Both the position numbers and the translations under genes were made by a program. 6,322 bases of DNA from Flavobacteriaceae bacterium. Its GTDB lineage: Bacteria > Bacteroidota > Bacteroidia > Flavobacteriales > Flavobacteriaceae. Under the pieces are notes generated by a model. That model searched no databases. It was not told where the DNA came from and saw only the letters and a list, made by a program, of their open reading frames with translations. Shown piece by piece: positions 6,015 to 6,322 of the stretch. Position 1 is the first letter of the stretch. Each line of letters starts with the position of its first letter. Location: assembly GCA_016763215.1 (NCBI GenBank), contig JAESUF010000074.1, positions 1-6,322 on the forward strand. The letters are read 5' to 3'.

Positions 6015-6073
6015 GTAACTAAAGTTTAAAAATGTAGTTACAAATTAATAGGGCAATAACTAAATGTAGTTAT
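6015..6073. promoter_or_regulatory. Two related dyads, GTAACTA...TAGTTAC and ATAACTA...TAGTTAT
   Basis: The first has perfect 7-bp arms (6015-6021 and 6035-6041) with a 13-base spacer. The second has perfect 7-bp arms (6056-6062 and 6067-6073) with a 4-base AATG spacer. Both share the direct repeat AATGTAGTTA (6031-6040 and 6063-6072), 32 bases or about three helical turns apart. They look like paired protein-binding sites, or small hairpins; the partner is unknown. Confidence 0.45.
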
Positions 6074-6133
6074 CTACCTCCTTTCTCTTTTTGATCTTTT
6101 TCTTTAAAACATTCTGAATTTTGACTCATTTTC

Positions 6134-6179
6134 TGTCAATCTGTCATTCAAAAAAGAAAAGTCTTTTAAAATTATGACA
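6134..6179 (+). promoter_or_regulatory. TGTCA/TGACA half-sites upstream of dnaK
   Basis: TGTCA occurs at 6134-6138 and again as TGTCAT at 6142-6147. The inverse ATGACA is at 6174-6179, giving a perfect 6-bp inverted pair 26 bases apart. The cluster lies 20-65 bases upstream of the -24-like element, a usual distance for an activator acting on a sigma-54 type promoter. The function is inferred from position. Confidence 0.4.
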
Positions 6180-6198
6180 ATCTTTAGCTAAAAAGCTG

Positions 6199-6216
6199 TT
6201 GGCATACAAATTGACA
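6199..6216 (+). promoter_or_regulatory. Candidate -24/-12 (sigma-54-like) promoter of dnaK
   Basis: The stretch TTGGCATACAAATTGACA has GG at 6201-6202 and, after exactly 10 bases, GA at 6213-6214. This is the spacing of the sigma-54 consensus TGGCAC-N5-TTGC with A for C in the -12 dinucleotide. A start about 12 bases on would leave a leader of roughly 40 bases before the dnaK ATG. No TAnnTTTG box is evident nearer to dnaK. It could instead be bound by another factor. Confidence 0.45.
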
Positions 6217-6267
6217 ATAGCTAGTCAGTTAAAATTAGACAACGATTTAAAAATATAAATAACAATT

Positions 6268-6322
6268 ATGAGTAAGATTATAGGAATCGATTTAGGAACA
6301 ACCAACTCATGTGTTTCTGTAA
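6268..6322 (+). CDS. dnaK: Chaperone DnaK (Hsp70), N-terminus only, cut by right edge
   Basis: The 18 visible residues, MSKIIGIDLGTTNSCVSV, are the start of the DnaK nucleotide-binding domain, including the phosphate-1 loop IGIDLGTTNS (5-14) that grips ATP. DnaK is the main cytoplasmic Hsp70, folding proteins with DnaJ and GrpE. The ATG at 6268 gives the usual bacterial N-terminus, and no Shine-Dalgarno precedes it. The serine after the first methionine and the whole motif fit bacterial DnaK rather than HscA or other Hsp70 relatives. The upstream region carries a sigma-54-like element and half-sites that suggest tight regulation. Confidence 0.97.
   Translation, partial: MSKIIGIDLGTTNSCVSV

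Larger units (their letters stand above)
5921..6267. other. 347-bp divergent regulatory region between DUF2853-sdaA and dnaK
   Basis: No credible gene is seen on either strand. From left to right it holds the DUF2853-sdaA -7-like box with two dyads, a pair of TAACTA/TAGTTA dyads (6015-6073), and a pyrimidine-rich tract (about 6073-6106). It then holds TGTCA/TGACA half-sites (6134-6179) and the dnaK promoter candidate (6199-6216). It is long for such a compact window, which suggests heavy control of dnaK. Confidence 0.6.

Noticed and set aside
6073..6085. AGGAGG-like Shine-Dalgarno on the minus strand
   Set aside because: No start codon or reading frame follows at a suitable distance; it is part of a pyrimidine-rich tract on the plus strand.
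6211..6235. TTGACA as an E. coli-type -35 for dnaK
   Set aside because: The nearest -10-like TAAAAT is only 13 bases away, and Bacteroidota housekeeping sigma does not use this consensus.

Overview
This is chromosomal DNA that looks like a flavobacterium (Bacteroidota, probably a Flavobacteriaceae relative). The window is AT-rich and most genes lack a Shine-Dalgarno sequence. Several upstream regions carry boxes like the Bacteroidota -7 element TAnnTTTG. The proteins (a YQERxYWHIRKIV-type ECF sigma factor, YaaA, a long single-chain SdaA, a DUF2853-like protein, DnaK) fit that group. The assignment rests on recall of families, not on a search.

Left part (1-2600), all on the minus strand: an MFS transporter broken by a one-base frameshift, a VOC/glyoxalase-fold protein, a YafY-type HTH-WYL regulator, and the N-terminus of an ECF sigma factor running off the left edge. 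The VOC gene has a TGACA-N5-TGTCA dyad upstream, and a terminator-like hairpin separates it from the WYL gene. The WYL protein is the obvious candidate to control the VOC gene and perhaps itself.

Middle (2601-4158): a divergent intergenic region with a candidate promoter on each side, then yaaA (peroxide stress) on the plus strand, then a small gene resembling WapI-family immunity proteins. That small gene has no toxin partner in view. It has a strong Shine-Dalgarno, unusual here, and is bracketed by an imperfect 20-bp inverted repeat.

Right part (4159-6322): a minus-strand pair in which a DUF2853-like gene precedes sdaA (Fe-S L-serine ammonia-lyase) with only 3 bases between them. The DUF2853-like gene is broken by one extra base in a homopolymer. 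After a 347-bp regulatory region rich in dyads comes the start of dnaK on the plus strand. Upstream of dnaK is a sigma-54-like -24/-12 sequence with TGTCA/TGACA half-sites further upstream.

No complete new multi-gene system is evident. The points most worth a second look are the dnaK control region, the orphan immunity gene between inverted repeats, and two single-base homopolymer frameshifts. The frameshifts are either real mutations, recoding sites or sequence errors. No tRNA, rRNA, CRISPR array or transposase was seen.
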